NCBI GenBank assembly: GCA_000482145.1
Contig: AUXH01000020.1
Coordinates: 1 to 64,000, forward strand
Reading direction: 5' to 3'
Length of the DNA: 64,000 nucleotides
Origin: Strigomonas culicis
Taxonomy: Eukaryota > Euglenozoa > Kinetoplastea > Trypanosomatida > Trypanosomatidae
The notes beneath the pieces are model-generated. The model was given only the letters and a program-made list of their open reading frames with translations. It was not told the DNA's origin and did no database searches. The position numbers were made by a program, and so were the translations under genes. Below are positions 37,099-47,459 of this stretch, piece by piece (position 1 is the first letter of the stretch; each line of letters opens with the position of its first letter).

Positions 37099-38358
37099 CT
37101 TTTTGGGGGGGTGAAGAGGGGGTAGTGTAGGCTTGTAGGTGACAAAAAGCTAAGTATTAACCTTTTGAATTCGCTTCTGGGGTGTAATAGCTATTTACTG
37201 CGTCGTATGGGTAGTTGGGGGGTGAGGCAGAGAAAGGGAGAGAAGAGAAACATATTACTGATAGTATGGGAAAAAGAAAGGAAGAAATTGAACATCCTCG
37301 ATTTACCGTATTTACAATATACAGTCTAATGATTAAGGGAAGAAAACAAAAAAAAAACAAGAAGCTTACTTCTAACAATATATATATATATATATATGTA
37401 TAATGTTACTGAACAGGAATGTAAGACACAACAGCTGTACGACGAAATTAGAAGGAAAAACAAAAACATAAAAAACCGAAAATACTGCACACTTCAACTA
37501 AGTTCACAAAACAGGAAGAATAAGAAAAAAATCAAATTGTGAAAAGTAACTATTTACAGAGATAAGCGCGCATTTCGCTTCAAATAAAATGTTCGTTCGC
37601 AGTTTCTGAAGTCGTCCGAATAATAATAATGGTACTTTCTATTCTTTTTTTTATTCTTATATTATTTGACTTTTTTTTTTACTTTCTCTACATTCTCTCC
37701 TTTTTTGCATGCATAAGTGTATATAAAAGAGAGTAGGAAGAAAGGAAAAAAGTGCATGACAGCCTCCTCAAGAAAAAATACGTCAGCTGACATGCAGGCC
37801 ATAGGGTATATAATAATAATAATAATAAATAAAAAAACAAAAACAAAGGGATAATAAGAAAGAACCAGTGTTATCCGGATTGATGAATACGCAGTTATTG
37901 TAAGGAAATTAACAAATAAAGAAAACTTATTATATTGTATTACTCACGATTTACGGTTGTACTACTAATAAAGTGATCCTTCTTTTTATTCTCCCTTTTT
38001 CTTCTTCTCCTTCGTTGAGAGTATGCTAGCGGGTTTTTATGTATACGCACGTTTCTGTGACTAAGAAGGTAAATAATAATAAAAAGAATTGTATCGTATA
38101 GGATTGTCAAAAGGGAAATTAAAGGGTATTAATTCATATTTATTTATTTATTTATTTATTTGTTTAATTGCACACTTATGATCTCACTTGAGTTTCGTTA
38201 CCATACAATGGTAAAACATCCACGGAGGCCATCTAATTGAAGTTTCGCTTTTTTAATTCTCTTTTCTGTTCCAAAAAAAAAACGATAGCTTCCATTACGA
38301 AGGCCTTTCATCGTGGTGATTAGAGGAAAAGGCACTGCTGGTTCTCGCGCGTCACGCC
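37099..38358. other. AT-rich intergenic region with several microsatellites
   Basis: 1.26 kb without a gene. Contains (TA)n at about 37379-37397, (TAA)n at about 37811-37829, (TTTA)n at about 38137-38163 and A/T runs such as 37669-37681 and 38273-38282. Nothing else recognised. Confidence 0.65.
38137..38163. repeat. (TTTA)n tetranucleotide repeat
   Basis: About six and a half consecutive ATTT/TTTA units on the plus strand in the 3'-UTR side of the WW-protein gene; on the transcribed strand these are TAAA units. Confidence 0.9.
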
Positions 38359-41300
38359 CTAGCTTCTGAAGATGCTCTCGTGCTCCTTCAGCACCATCTC
38401 CACGCTCGGCAGCGGCGGCTCGCTCGCGGCGGCGAGGCCCTGCGCCGCAAGGCGCGCCCGCAGGGTCGCCAGCTCCTTCTCGTACGCTCGCAGCGTCGAG
38501 CGCAGAAGCTGCTCGCCCTTCCTCTGGACCTCGGCCAACACCGCGGCGGGGCCCGGGCCGCCCTCCGCGCCGCTGTCGACGCAGAAGCCGTCGTCGCTGC
38601 CCGCCCGCCCGTCCCGAAGCTGCCGCAGCGAGTTCGTCTTGGGCGGTGTCACGGCGGTGGTGGGCGGGGCCTCGCGCGGCGGCCCCACGGGTGACACGAC
38701 GCCGCTCCGCGGGGCCGCGGCGGGGGGGCGGTGGTGCGGCCCCTTGCCGGCGTCGCCCGCCGCGACGAGCATCTCCCACGCGGCCTGCAGCGCCTCCGGC
38801 GAGAGGTGCACGGCGTCCGTCGTCTTGAGCTTGGCGGCGCCGGTGGGGCTCGTGACGGCCGGCGGGAAGAGCGCGCCAACCCGCTCGCGCAGCGCGGCGC
38901 TGTGGCACCGCTGCAGCGCCGCGTACATGCGCCGCGTCGCGCCGGCGTAGTCGCGCTGGTCCTGCTCCAGCCGCCGCAGCCGCACGTCGCGGTCGTAGGA
39001 CTCGCGGAAGTAGCGCGCGAACTCGTCAACGAGCGAGTCGAGGTCCTGTAGCTCCGGCGGCACGGTCGCCGCGCTGCCGAGGGGGCTGCTGTTCGCCGTC
39101 GTCGCCTCACCGACCGGGGCCGCACCGGCGTCGGCCGTCGGCAGCGCGATCTGCTCGTTCATGGCGTTCGTGTAGAACTTCGCGTTCTGGATGGCGAGGT
39201 TCACGCGCTCCGCCTCCGTGTCGTTGTCCTCGAGGACGAGGTCCTCCACGAGGGACGTGCCGCTGCGCAGCAGGAAGTCGTCGCGGTCGTCGTCCTCGCT
39301 GCCGAGCGGCCCCGCCGTCGGCGTCACCTCCAGCACGCTCGTGATGAGCGGCTCCGCATCGGCCGCGGCGGGGTCCGCGGGGCGCCCGGCGAGCGCCGGC
39401 GGCACCTTCACGCACTGCGCGGCCTCGCGCGCCTGGCGCTCCAGCTGCTCCTCCAGGTCGTGCCGGCGCTGCTCGTCGAGCTCGCGCCGCTCTTCCTCCA
39501 GCCGCCGCTTCATCGCCTGCTGCTCCGCGACCAGCGCGGCCTGCTCCGCCGCGACCTGCTGCGCGAAGTCCGCGCTGTGCGAGTTGAGCACGATGCGCGG
39601 GCGGCACAGCGTGTCGATGACGACGATGCCGATGTCGGCCGGTGCGTCCGGCCGCTGGCTCGTCTGGCTGCCCCGCACGAAGGCGGACGTGTTCTGGTCC
39701 TGCAGCTTCGACGAGAGGAAGTCGCGGTCGCCCTCGCCGAGGCCGACGCGGCTCGGCCGGTGCCCCGACTTGGTGAGTGGCGTTGTCGCCTTGGGGGAGG
39801 CGCCCACCGCGCTGTGCCGCGCCGTCAGCCGCGGATCCGACCACGTCGTCGTCTGCGTCGTCGTGTCCGTGTAGTAGCGACGGCCGTCCTCCGTGAAGTG
39901 CTCCTCCCAGCCGAGCGGCAGCTTGCGGGTGCTGCGGCGCGAGGAGGCGAGCGTGACGCGCGGGATGGTGCGCATGCGGTAGCCCGTCACGGCAAACGTG
40001 AGGTCGCGGTTGAGGCGGCCGAGGGCCGTGATGGAGTTGTACACGCAGATGAGCACCGACGTGAACATGTTGCCGAAGCACAGGGCCGGCACTAGCATCG
40101 TCGCCGCGTGGTGGTGCAGCGGCGGCGGCATGGGCGTGTTCTGGATGGACGCCCAGCTCTGCTCCTGGCCCAGCGGGATGGCCTGGCTGCGCGCCAGCAC
40201 GGTCGAGGCAAGCCACGTCTGTGCGGCCGGGTCCTCCGCGAGGCACATGACGTGGAACGTCGCGCACCGCCCGTTGTCCGTGTACACGGTCAGCGAGAAG
40301 AGCAGCGAGGAGCCCGACTCCGACTGCAGCAGCGTCAGCTCGAGCGCGTGCGACAGGTTCTCGAGCCCGACATCGAGCGCAGAGAGCGCGTCGTTGGTCG
40401 ACTCGGCCACGTTGGTGCGCGCGTTGAGCACGAACGAGTCCGTGGTCGAGGACGTGCTGCCGTGCAGCCGGTCGTCCGCGGTCTCCTCAAAGACGGACGG
40501 CGTCGGCGGCGGCGCGAGCTGCAGCACGAGCTCCACATGCTTGTTGTTGAGGTCGAGCAGGTCGACGACGCTGGTGGAGTCGAAGGCGATGAAGGTGGCC
40601 TCCACGCGCGTGAACTTGTGGCTTGAGGAGCCGATCGGCGGGAACGCGAAGGTGCTGGTCGAGTACACGGACTCCTTCCCGCTGCCGCCGCCGTCGACCG
40701 ACCCGTCGTCCATCGGCCCCGTTTCCGGCGGCGAGCTGCCGAGCTTCTTCATGCCCTGCTGCTGCTGCTGCTGCTGCAGCTGCTGGCTCTCGCGCCGCTC
40801 GCTCACCTTTTCCATCAGCATGCGGATGCCGCTGGGCAGCAGCCCGCACTCCTCCGGCGTGCCGATGAGTCCCATCTGCTTCATCTCCTGCGTCGCGCCG
40901 TAGATGAGGACGCACGCGTTCACGCAGTGGTCCACGACCGCGGTGACGGCCGGTTCCAGCGTCGCGTGCAGCAGGCCGTCGAGCGGCGTGCGCACGCGGT
41001 AGTGCAGCTGCCCGTCGTCGCCGGCCGCGACCGGCTCAAACTCTACGTTGGTGAAGCGGTACAGAAGCTCATCGTGCCCGTAGGTGACGGGCGGGTCGTT
41101 GACGGCGCAGATGCACTGGTGCAGCATCTGCAGCTCCTCATGGTGCGGGTCGTAGGTGAAGCCGGCCTCCATCACGGGCGCGATCGCCTCCGGCTCGTAC
41201 TCGACCTGCGACAGGTACAGCCCGCAGCGGGAGGCGGCCGTCGTGCCGCCGCCGCCGTAGCGGCCGCCGTACACGGCGTGCTGCGCGGTGCCCCCGGCGT

Positions 41301-41769
41301 AGCCGGCCCCACCGGCCTGCGCGTGGCCATCCGCCAGCGTGGAGGCGACGCTGGAGCTCATCGTGTCGGCCGCGATGCGCGTCGTCGCGGTCGTGGTCTG
41401 GCCCTGCGTCGGCGTGCGCACCTCGCCCAGCGTGCCCTGCTCGAAGGAGCCCGTCATGTTGTCGTCCACGGGCCGCAGCGCGACCGCCCACGGCTCGCCC
41501 GTGAAGGACTGCAGCGCGACGTTCATGCACCAGCGCACACAGCCGTTCGCGAACACACTGCTGCCCCCGGACATGGTCGGGGACAGCCCGCTCGACGTGC
41601 TCGCGTGGCCGCTGTCTATGTGCGGCCTCCTATCGGCGAGGTCGCCGTTCGACGCGTTGTGGCGCTCCTCGCCCTCCTCGCAGCGTTCCTCTGAGACCCC
41701 TGCCGCAGGCGACGACGGAGAAGCAGCACTAGCATTACCTTTGATTGGCAACACACTGATTGAATCCAT
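38359..41769 (-). CDS. WW-domain and coiled-coil protein, unknown function
   Basis: 1136 aa from the ATG at 41769 (frame opens to 41829). A single WW domain lies at about residues 615-648 (LPLGWEEHFTEDGRRYYTDT then TTTWSDP), with both signature tryptophans and the YY pair. WW domains bind Pro-rich ligands such as PPxY. Upstream, a large N-terminal half contains a glutamine run (SQQLQQQQQQQ, near 330) and a beta-rich segment around FVLNARTNVAESTNDALSAL that may be a globular domain I cannot name. Downstream, about 700-790 is a charged coiled coil (KRRLEEERRELDEQ), followed by Ala/Pro-rich linkers and a final helical segment (LRSTLRAYEKELATLRARL). Product unknown; a scaffold or adaptor role is inference. 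Confidence 0.78.
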   Translation of the reverse strand: MDSISVLPIKGNASAASPSSPAAGVSEERCEEGEERHNASNGDLADRRPHIDSGHASTSSGLSPTMSGGSSVFANGCVRWCMNVALQSFTGEPWAVALRPVDDNMTGSFEQGTLGEVRTPTQGQTTTATTRIAADTMSSSVASTLADGHAQAGGAGYAGGTAQHAVYGGRYGGGGTTAASRCGLYLSQVEYEPEAIAPVMEAGFTYDPHHEELQMLHQCICAVNDPPVTYGHDELLYRFTNVEFEPVAAGDDGQLHYRVRTPLDGLLHATLEPAVTAVVDHCVNACVLIYGATQEMKQMGLIGTPEECGLLPSGIRMLMEKVSERRESQQLQQQQQQQGMKKLGSSPPETGPMDDGSVDGGGSGKESVYSTSTFAFPPIGSSSHKFTRVEATFIAFDSTSVVDLLDLNNKHVELVLQLAPPPTPSVFEETADDRLHGSTSSTTDSFVLNARTNVAESTNDALSALDVGLENLSHALELTLLQSESGSSLLFSLTVYTDNGRCATFHVMCLAEDPAAQTWLASTVLARSQAIPLGQEQSWASIQNTPMPPPLHHHAATMLVPALCFGNMFTSVLICVYNSITALGRLNRDLTFAVTGYRMRTIPRVTLASSRRSTRKLPLGWEEHFTEDGRRYYTDTTTQTTTWSDPRLTARHSAVGASPKATTPLTKSGHRPSRVGLGEGDRDFLSSKLQDQNTSAFVRGSQTSQRPDAPADIGIVVIDTLCRPRIVLNSHSADFAQQVAAEQAALVAEQQAMKRRLEEERRELDEQRRHDLEEQLERQAREAAQCVKVPPALAGRPADPAAADAEPLITSVLEVTPTAGPLGSEDDDRDDFLLRSGTSLVEDLVLEDNDTEAERVNLAIQNAKFYTNAMNEQIALPTADAGAAPVGEATTANSSPLGSAATVPPELQDLDSLVDEFARYFRESYDRDVRLRRLEQDQRDYAGATRRMYAALQRCHSAALRERVGALFPPAVTSPTGAAKLKTTDAVHLSPEALQAAWEMLVAAGDAGKGPHHRPPAAAPRSGVVSPVGPPREAPPTTAVTPPKTNSLRQLRDGRAGSDDGFCVDSGAEGGPGPAAVLAEVQRKGEQLLRSTLRAYEKELATLRARLAAQGLAAASEPPLPSVEMVLKEHESIFRS

Positions 41770-42935
41770 GACTAAAAAAAAAGAGAAGTTATTAAAAAAA
41801 AAGGGGGCTAAAAAAAAAAGAATCAACAAAAAAACAGCAAAGTAGTTAAAAAAAACTAGTTTAGTAGTAATAATGTTTTAAAAAGAATACTGAACAACGT
41901 ACTGAAAACAGAAAAGAGAAAAAAAAACACTATACACTACTAAATGAACCAAACAATACAAAGAAAAAAAAAAATAACGGTGTACCTACAGCACAAGTAT
42001 AGGTCACGCCCACTATGGTATACGTCTCTATTTTATTATTAGTATTATATTTCCTTCTTTTTTCCCTTTTCTATATGTGAATTATTTCTATGCTATTAGG
42101 GCTTTGAGAAAGAGAGAGAGAAAGGGGTAATGAAGGCGGAGAAAGGCGGCAATGCGAAATGAAAACACCCAGCCAGTCAAATGTACAATAGCGAAAACAC
42201 TCTTGCTGATACAATTTCCAAGTCAGATGTCTTGTGAAACACAAAGATGTAAACGAATAAGTAGTGCGGTAGTAAGAATAGTGCTTTACAACTATTGAAC
42301 TCGTATATATATATATATATATAATACGTAATAATTGAAAAGACAGTGTGACAGTGGAATTATATATAAATAATAGTTGCAATTAACATTGTGGAAGCGG
42401 CGGAAGCATAAACAAACGTGAATATGAGGGAAAAGGAGTAATTACAAAAGGAAAAGGAAAACTGTACACTTGCCAGGGCTTTAATTCAAATCGATTTTTG
42501 CCACAAAACGTTTATATATATATATATACGCCCGTAACCATTTTCGATACACAAAAAGTTTTTAAACTGATAATTGCGAGCACCAACAAATTAAAATCAA
42601 AGTCAAGGCTAACAAGCACTTCCGGACACAAGAGTGTATCCACACACACACATATATATATATATATATGGATATATGGATATATACGTACAGAAGAATA
42701 GTCGAGAGGATTTCCAGTTGAAAACAGTAATATATCAATTCGGTTCTGTTCGCTCATAGGAATGCTCTTCCTCTTTCTCTTGTTGATGTTGCTGTTGTTG
42801 TTGTTTTCATCTCGCTTCTTGTGTAGGAAGAAGAAATCCTAAAAAGGGGGGCACCACAAGAAAGAAAAAAAAACAACCGTTCATTCTAATTACAATACAT
42901 TGAAAAAAAAAGTAAGAGAAAAAGAGCTGCATGAC
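41770..42935. other. AT-rich intergenic region with TA microsatellites
   Basis: 1.17 kb without a gene. A-runs at 41772-41820 and 41963-41974; TA runs at about 42304-42323, 42511-42529 and 42650-42670; a (GTT)n stretch at about 42790-42807. The A-rich block next to 41769 is a pyrimidine tract on the transcribed strand and probably the splice signal of the WW-protein gene. Confidence 0.65.
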
Positions 42936-45900
42936 CTAAATGTCATCTTCGGACTCATCCACTTGCTCGGTGGCGATGCGTAACTCTAAGCGCGTCTGCA
43001 GCTTGCGCTGGAGACGGAGAAACTTTTGCCTCATGACGAAAGACCGTATCACACGTTGGATCTTGATGGCGTTGTCGTTCCGCCGCTCCCAGTAGTTCAG
43101 GTCCTCCCGCACCTTGGTGTAGATGCGATAGCGGATATTCAACTTGCGCCGCGCCAGGTACCCCGCCGCGACGCGGGCGATACGCTCGATGTCCGGCCGG
43201 AACAGCTTACAGAGCAGAGAGAGGCTCTCCACCATGCGGCACAGGTAGCCGCGGCCGACGCGCTGGATGAGCCCCACCGCGTCCTTCTGCGTCAGCGTCT
43301 TGGAGTCCTTACCCAGCAGCACCACCGTGTTCACCACGTCGTCGTCGTCGGCCCCGATCGCGCGGATCTGCTCGCCGAACGTGCGGCTCGCCGCCGGGTG
43401 CTGGGCGTCCGCGGCGCCATTCGCGGCATCTGCGTCCGCAACCGCCTTCTCCTCTTCCGAGCTCGACTCGCTGTTGTGCTCATCGTCCGAGTCGTCCGTG
43501 TCGGTGTCCACGACATCCACGCCGGCGAGCATCCACTGCTCGCCCATCGAGAACTCGTAATCACTCGTGAAGAGGTCCGGCACGACACTGCTGGGGGCCG
43601 TCGAGCTCATGTTGAAGAGCAGGGAGTAGGCGTCGCTCATGGAACGCGAATTCTGGCTGTACGTGTTGCCCAAGGACAGGTCCAGCGGCGTGAACATAGC
43701 GCCCGCCGCCGCCGTTGGCTGGAGGGCGCCCGCGACGCCCTGCGGCGTGTCACCGCCCTTGCCGTCGTCCGAGCCCACCCCCGGCAGCGACAGCTGCGAC
43801 GGCGGCGGGACGGCGTAGACGGGGGACAGTATCGTCCGCTCGGCGGCGCCCGCGTCGTCCGCCTTCACACGGCCCGCCGGCACACTCCGCAGAGAGCTCG
43901 CCGAGACGCTCAGCACCTGCACGCCGGCCACGCCCTCGCCGGAGCGCCCGGTCGGCGCGGGCGTCTCCTTCGGAAAGCACACACGGCTCTCCGGCGGGCT
44001 GATGCGGGCGCTGCCGCCGACCGCGGCGAGGCTCTTCCCTGCCCCGACAACGGAGGGCTCGCCGCTCGTGGGGTCGGCCCGCTCCGCACTGTTGCGGGGC
44101 GGCGGCACAAGCCGCGCGGTTACAGGCAGCGCCACGGCGGGCCGCGGCAGCGGTGACGTGGGGAACACCGCGGCCTGCACCTCGCGCGCCGTGAGGCGCC
44201 GCGCGCCGCTCACGATCGGCGTCGTCACAAGATGTTGCGGCTTAGCGAATACCTCCGAGTGGATGAGCAGCGATGAGCGCCGGTCCCGCGGCGGCGCCAC
44301 CGCCGGCTCCTGAATGCGGCTGCGGCTGTCGGCGAGAGGGTCCTCCTCGCTGCTGCACGGGACGCGGAAACTGACTTTCGGCGTGGGCAGCACCGGCGGC
44401 TGCGGCGGCCGCGGACCCGCGGGGGGCCACCGCGTCGTCATGAGCCGGAACAGCTCGGCGTCGAGCTGGCGCTCCTCGCGGCGCTCGCCGTACGCTGCGG
44501 CGAGCGCACAGCGCGCCTGGTAGCCGCGCAGCACGCGGCAGAGGCACCGGCAGGCCTCCTCTGCGGATAGGGTGTGCACGGAGGCGCACGATGGACCCGC
44601 CTCGCCGTTCTGCGTGTCGGGACTCGTGTCCACGAAGGGGACCGTGGCGCTCTCGCCGGCGGTAGCCGAGCGGGCCGACGCGGATGCCTCCCCCACCGCG
44701 CCGCCGCCAGCAGGGTGCGCAGAGGCTGACAAGGGATCCGACGGGCCACTGTCAGTCGGCTCCGTTCCCTCTGCGGCGGCCGCGCGTGCCGCCGACACGG
44801 CAGCCATGGCAGAGTGCGGGCCGGCCGGGAGCGGTGCGGTGCTGCCGCGCTTGCCTCTCGCCGCGAGCGTCGCCGTCGCGTGAGCGGTGGGGCTGTTGAA
44901 GCAGATCGTCGTGCTCACCGAGATGGGCGAGAGAACGCGGCTCCGCACGACCTGCGACGTGCTGCCGTCCCTCTCCGAGTGGACCGCAACGTGCCATACC
45001 CGTTCCGCGTGGGACACCGGGAAGGCCGTCAGCGGCGGCGGCTCCTTCTCCGCGGCGGTGTTGCACCAGCGCTGCGTCGCTGCCTCCGCCTCGACCGCGA
45101 GCGAGCTCGGGAGCGGCACCGAGTCCTCCAGGTCTGGCGGGGAGGAGAGATGGAAGGACGGCCGTGTGCGAGATGCGGTGGGTGGCCGGGGGATCGTCCT
45201 GGTCCTGGGCCACTGCGGCATGGGCCTCCGCTCTCCACGGGCCGTGCCAGCAAGGCGCCGCCGCTCGATGAAGCCGCGGCCCACGGCCTGGACAAAAAGG
45301 ACTGCCTGAATCGTCACCGCTGCGATATAGGGCACGTCGACGCCTGCACCCACCGCCGCCCGCAGCCGCAGGCGGTTGCTTTTTTGCAAAACGGACATGA
45401 CGCTGCCGAGCTCGCTGTCCATGAGGCTCAGCGGACACTGGCTGACGCGCGTCTCGCTGTCCGAGGTGCGCCTGTCGGAAGTCGCACGCCAGGCGCTGTG
45501 CAACAGCTCCGTGGCCGCGGCCTCCACCCCTGTGGTGGCGGTCAGCGTTCCTGGCAGGCCGTCGTGCGGGGGCGTGGCCCGTCGCTTGTGAAGCGACGGG
45601 CGTAGCTCCGACGCGTGGGCACTGGACACGGGCGAGGAGACCCCGGCATGCAGATCCGCGGAGTTAGGCGTCGACACGGTGTTCGGGCGTCCCACGGCGT
45701 GCCCCGTGAGCGAGGCCAACAGCATCCCCGGGTCGTGCAGATCCCCACACGCTCCCTCCGCGACCAGGAGGCTGCCGGCGCCGCGGTCGTCCGTGCCGCT
45801 GTGCACACCGCTCAGCGCGTCGCCGGAGGGCCACTGCGGCGGCAGACCCGTGTCCTTCCCGAAGGGCCCCCCATCCACCGCGGTGCCTGACCAGGACCAG

Positions 45901-47459
45901 CCGGAGTGGGGGCCGGGGGCCGGCCCGTTCGCCATCTCCTTGCTCTCCGGCCCGCTGGTGTCCGTGTGGATCCCCTGCACCTCCTTGAAGGCCGCGGACA
46001 GCGAGCGCGAGGACGGCGGCCCCGCGGTGGCGGGCACCGAGTGGAGCGTCTCCTGCTCCGCCACCGCGGCGAGGAAGTGGGAGGCCGCCTCGTCCGTCTG
46101 CGAGGAGGGCCGCGGCTCCACCGTCTCGCTGTTGTTCTCCGGGCCGGGCTGCGACGAGCGGTGGTGTCCCTCCGCCGCGGCCGGCCGCACGGCGACGTCA
46201 CTCAGCGTCGCGCTGCACAGCGAGCCGGCCAGCCCCCCGGCGGACAGCACCTCGTCCGGGTGCCCCTCCTGCGCATGCCCCCCCTGGTGGTGCAAAAGGC
46301 TGAAATAGTCCGGCGGCGCCGGCTCCTGTCCCTCCGCGGGGTTGCTCACGTGATGGGTCACGAGCCGATGGAAGCGCTGGGCGTGTCGCCACCGTGCGGT
46401 GCCCGGCCGCGTCGGCTCCGCCGCCTGGGGCTGCATCTCGTACGGGTGGGGGGACGGACCCGTCGCCCCCTCCTCCGCCGGCTTGCCAGCCGGCCCACCA
46501 CTGGTGCAGGGGCTCTGCACGGAGGACGACGTCCACGACATGTTGAAGTCGCGCGCGCGTGTCGGCGACGTCGTGCGGCGCTGGGCGTGCGCCTGGTGCA
46601 CGTCGTACTGATGGCTCACCTGCTGCCGCAGATGCGCCGCGGCGGTGCTCCGCACCGGCATCACCCCTTTTCCGTAAGGATGCCAGGGGTGCGCCCGGCA
46701 CTGCTCGGAGCCCACACTGGAGGAGGCAAGACTGGCATTCTGCTCCAACCCCGATTCGTAAGAGATGGCCGACGACGACGGCATCTTTGGCCTTCCCACG
46801 GCAGCCCCGCTCCTCTCAGTCTGCTCCGCTGGGCGTGGCCGCATCGCGGGGGGAGGGGGGGCGCTCGCCAGGTAGGTGGCCGTCACCTCGACGGGCGACT
46901 TGCCCCACCGCTGCATCATCACCGCGAAGCGCAGCAGCGACACGACCATCCACTGCGCCGTGTACGGAGCCTGCGTGTCGAACACGCGGTTCGCCTCTAG
47001 CTTTTCGGCAGTGAACGCGTCCGGCGGCGGCGCAGCCACCAGCTCGCCGGTCGGCGCCGTGGTGCACAGCAGCTCCGGCGGGAACTGCGGCAGCCGGTCC
47101 AGCATGTCGGAGGCAAAGAGCAGGAACACGAAGGCGAGCGACATGCCCTCCCGGAAGCGGATGTTCACCTTGTCCTCGCCCGACGGGACAAAGGTGCCCA
47201 CGACATGGCCGCTCTCGTCGATGTAGCACAGCCGGGCCCCCATCAGTATAAAGGGGGGGACGTACGCCCGATAGTGATCCTCGCGCGCGCAGTCCATGCA
47301 CGAGTTCCCGTAGAGCAGAAGCGGCAACGCGTCAGCGAGAAGAATCGATGACTTGTCCTTCTCGTGCGTCGCGGAGTCACCACGCACGGAGGCGCTTCCC
47401 GCCAGAAGGGCAACGTCCGGCGACAGCGCCCTGTCCGCGTGGACGGCCACCTGACGGGG
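42936..47459 (-). CDS. Giant IQ-motif protein, 3' part of a frameshifted gene
   Basis: This frame opens directly after a TGA at 47462-47460 and has no ATG near its start (the first candidate start codon is GTG at 47450). It encodes about 1500 aa and appears to be the continuation of the 47243-48922 frame. The first 120 residues look globular (GARLCYIDESGHVVGTF, GMSLAFVFLLFASDML). A long Ser/Pro/Gly/Ala-rich region follows, then several IQ-type calmodulin or light-chain binding motifs: around IQAVLFVQAVGRGFIERRR, LCRVLRGYQARCALA, LIQRVGRGYLCRM, VAAGYLARRKLNIRYR and IQRVIRSFVMRQKF near the C-terminus. The IQ cluster suggests a calmodulin-binding cytoskeletal or flagellar scaffold (inference). 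No motor or other enzymatic domain is seen. Confidence 0.75.
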   Translation of the reverse strand, partial: PRQVAVHADRALSPDVALLAGSASVRGDSATHEKDKSSILLADALPLLLYGNSCMDCAREDHYRAYVPPFILMGARLCYIDESGHVVGTFVPSGEDKVNIRFREGMSLAFVFLLFASDMLDRLPQFPPELLCTTAPTGELVAAPPPDAFTAEKLEANRVFDTQAPYTAQWMVVSLLRFAVMMQRWGKSPVEVTATYLASAPPPPAMRPRPAEQTERSGAAVGRPKMPSSSAISYESGLEQNASLASSSVGSEQCRAHPWHPYGKGVMPVRSTAAAHLRQQVSHQYDVHQAHAQRRTTSPTRARDFNMSWTSSSVQSPCTSGGPAGKPAEEGATGPSPHPYEMQPQAAEPTRPGTARWRHAQRFHRLVTHHVSNPAEGQEPAPPDYFSLLHHQGGHAQEGHPDEVLSAGGLAGSLCSATLSDVAVRPAAAEGHHRSSQPGPENNSETVEPRPSSQTDEAASHFLAAVAEQETLHSVPATAGPPSSRSLSAAFKEVQGIHTDTSGPESKEMANGPAPGPHSGWSWSGTAVDGGPFGKDTGLPPQWPSGDALSGVHSGTDDRGAGSLLVAEGACGDLHDPGMLLASLTGHAVGRPNTVSTPNSADLHAGVSSPVSSAHASELRPSLHKRRATPPHDGLPGTLTATTGVEAAATELLHSAWRATSDRRTSDSETRVSQCPLSLMDSELGSVMSVLQKSNRLRLRAAVGAGVDVPYIAAVTIQAVLFVQAVGRGFIERRRLAGTARGERRPMPQWPRTRTIPRPPTASRTRPSFHLSSPPDLEDSVPLPSSLAVEAEAATQRWCNTAAEKEPPPLTAFPVSHAERVWHVAVHSERDGSTSQVVRSRVLSPISVSTTICFNSPTAHATATLAARGKRGSTAPLPAGPHSAMAAVSAARAAAAEGTEPTDSGPSDPLSASAHPAGGGAVGEASASARSATAGESATVPFVDTSPDTQNGEAGPSCASVHTLSAEEACRCLCRVLRGYQARCALAAAYGERREERQLDAELFRLMTTRWPPAGPRPPQPPVLPTPKVSFRVPCSSEEDPLADSRSRIQEPAVAPPRDRRSSLLIHSEVFAKPQHLVTTPIVSGARRLTAREVQAAVFPTSPLPRPAVALPVTARLVPPPRNSAERADPTSGEPSVVGAGKSLAAVGGSARISPPESRVCFPKETPAPTGRSGEGVAGVQVLSVSASSLRSVPAGRVKADDAGAAERTILSPVYAVPPPSQLSLPGVGSDDGKGGDTPQGVAGALQPTAAAGAMFTPLDLSLGNTYSQNSRSMSDAYSLLFNMSSTAPSSVVPDLFTSDYEFSMGEQWMLAGVDVVDTDTDDSDDEHNSESSSEEEKAVADADAANGAADAQHPAASRTFGEQIRAIGADDDDVVNTVVLLGKDSKTLTQKDAVGLIQRVGRGYLCRMVESLSLLCKLFRPDIERIARVAAGYLARRKLNIRYRIYTKVREDLNYWERRNDNAIKIQRVIRSFVMRQKFLRLQRKLQTRLELRIATEQVDESEDDI

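Noticed and set aside
47450..47450. GTG at 47450 as an authentic start of a separate IQ protein
   Set aside because: Non-ATG starts are not expected in trypanosomatid nuclear genes and the upstream frame joins naturally if one base is restored.
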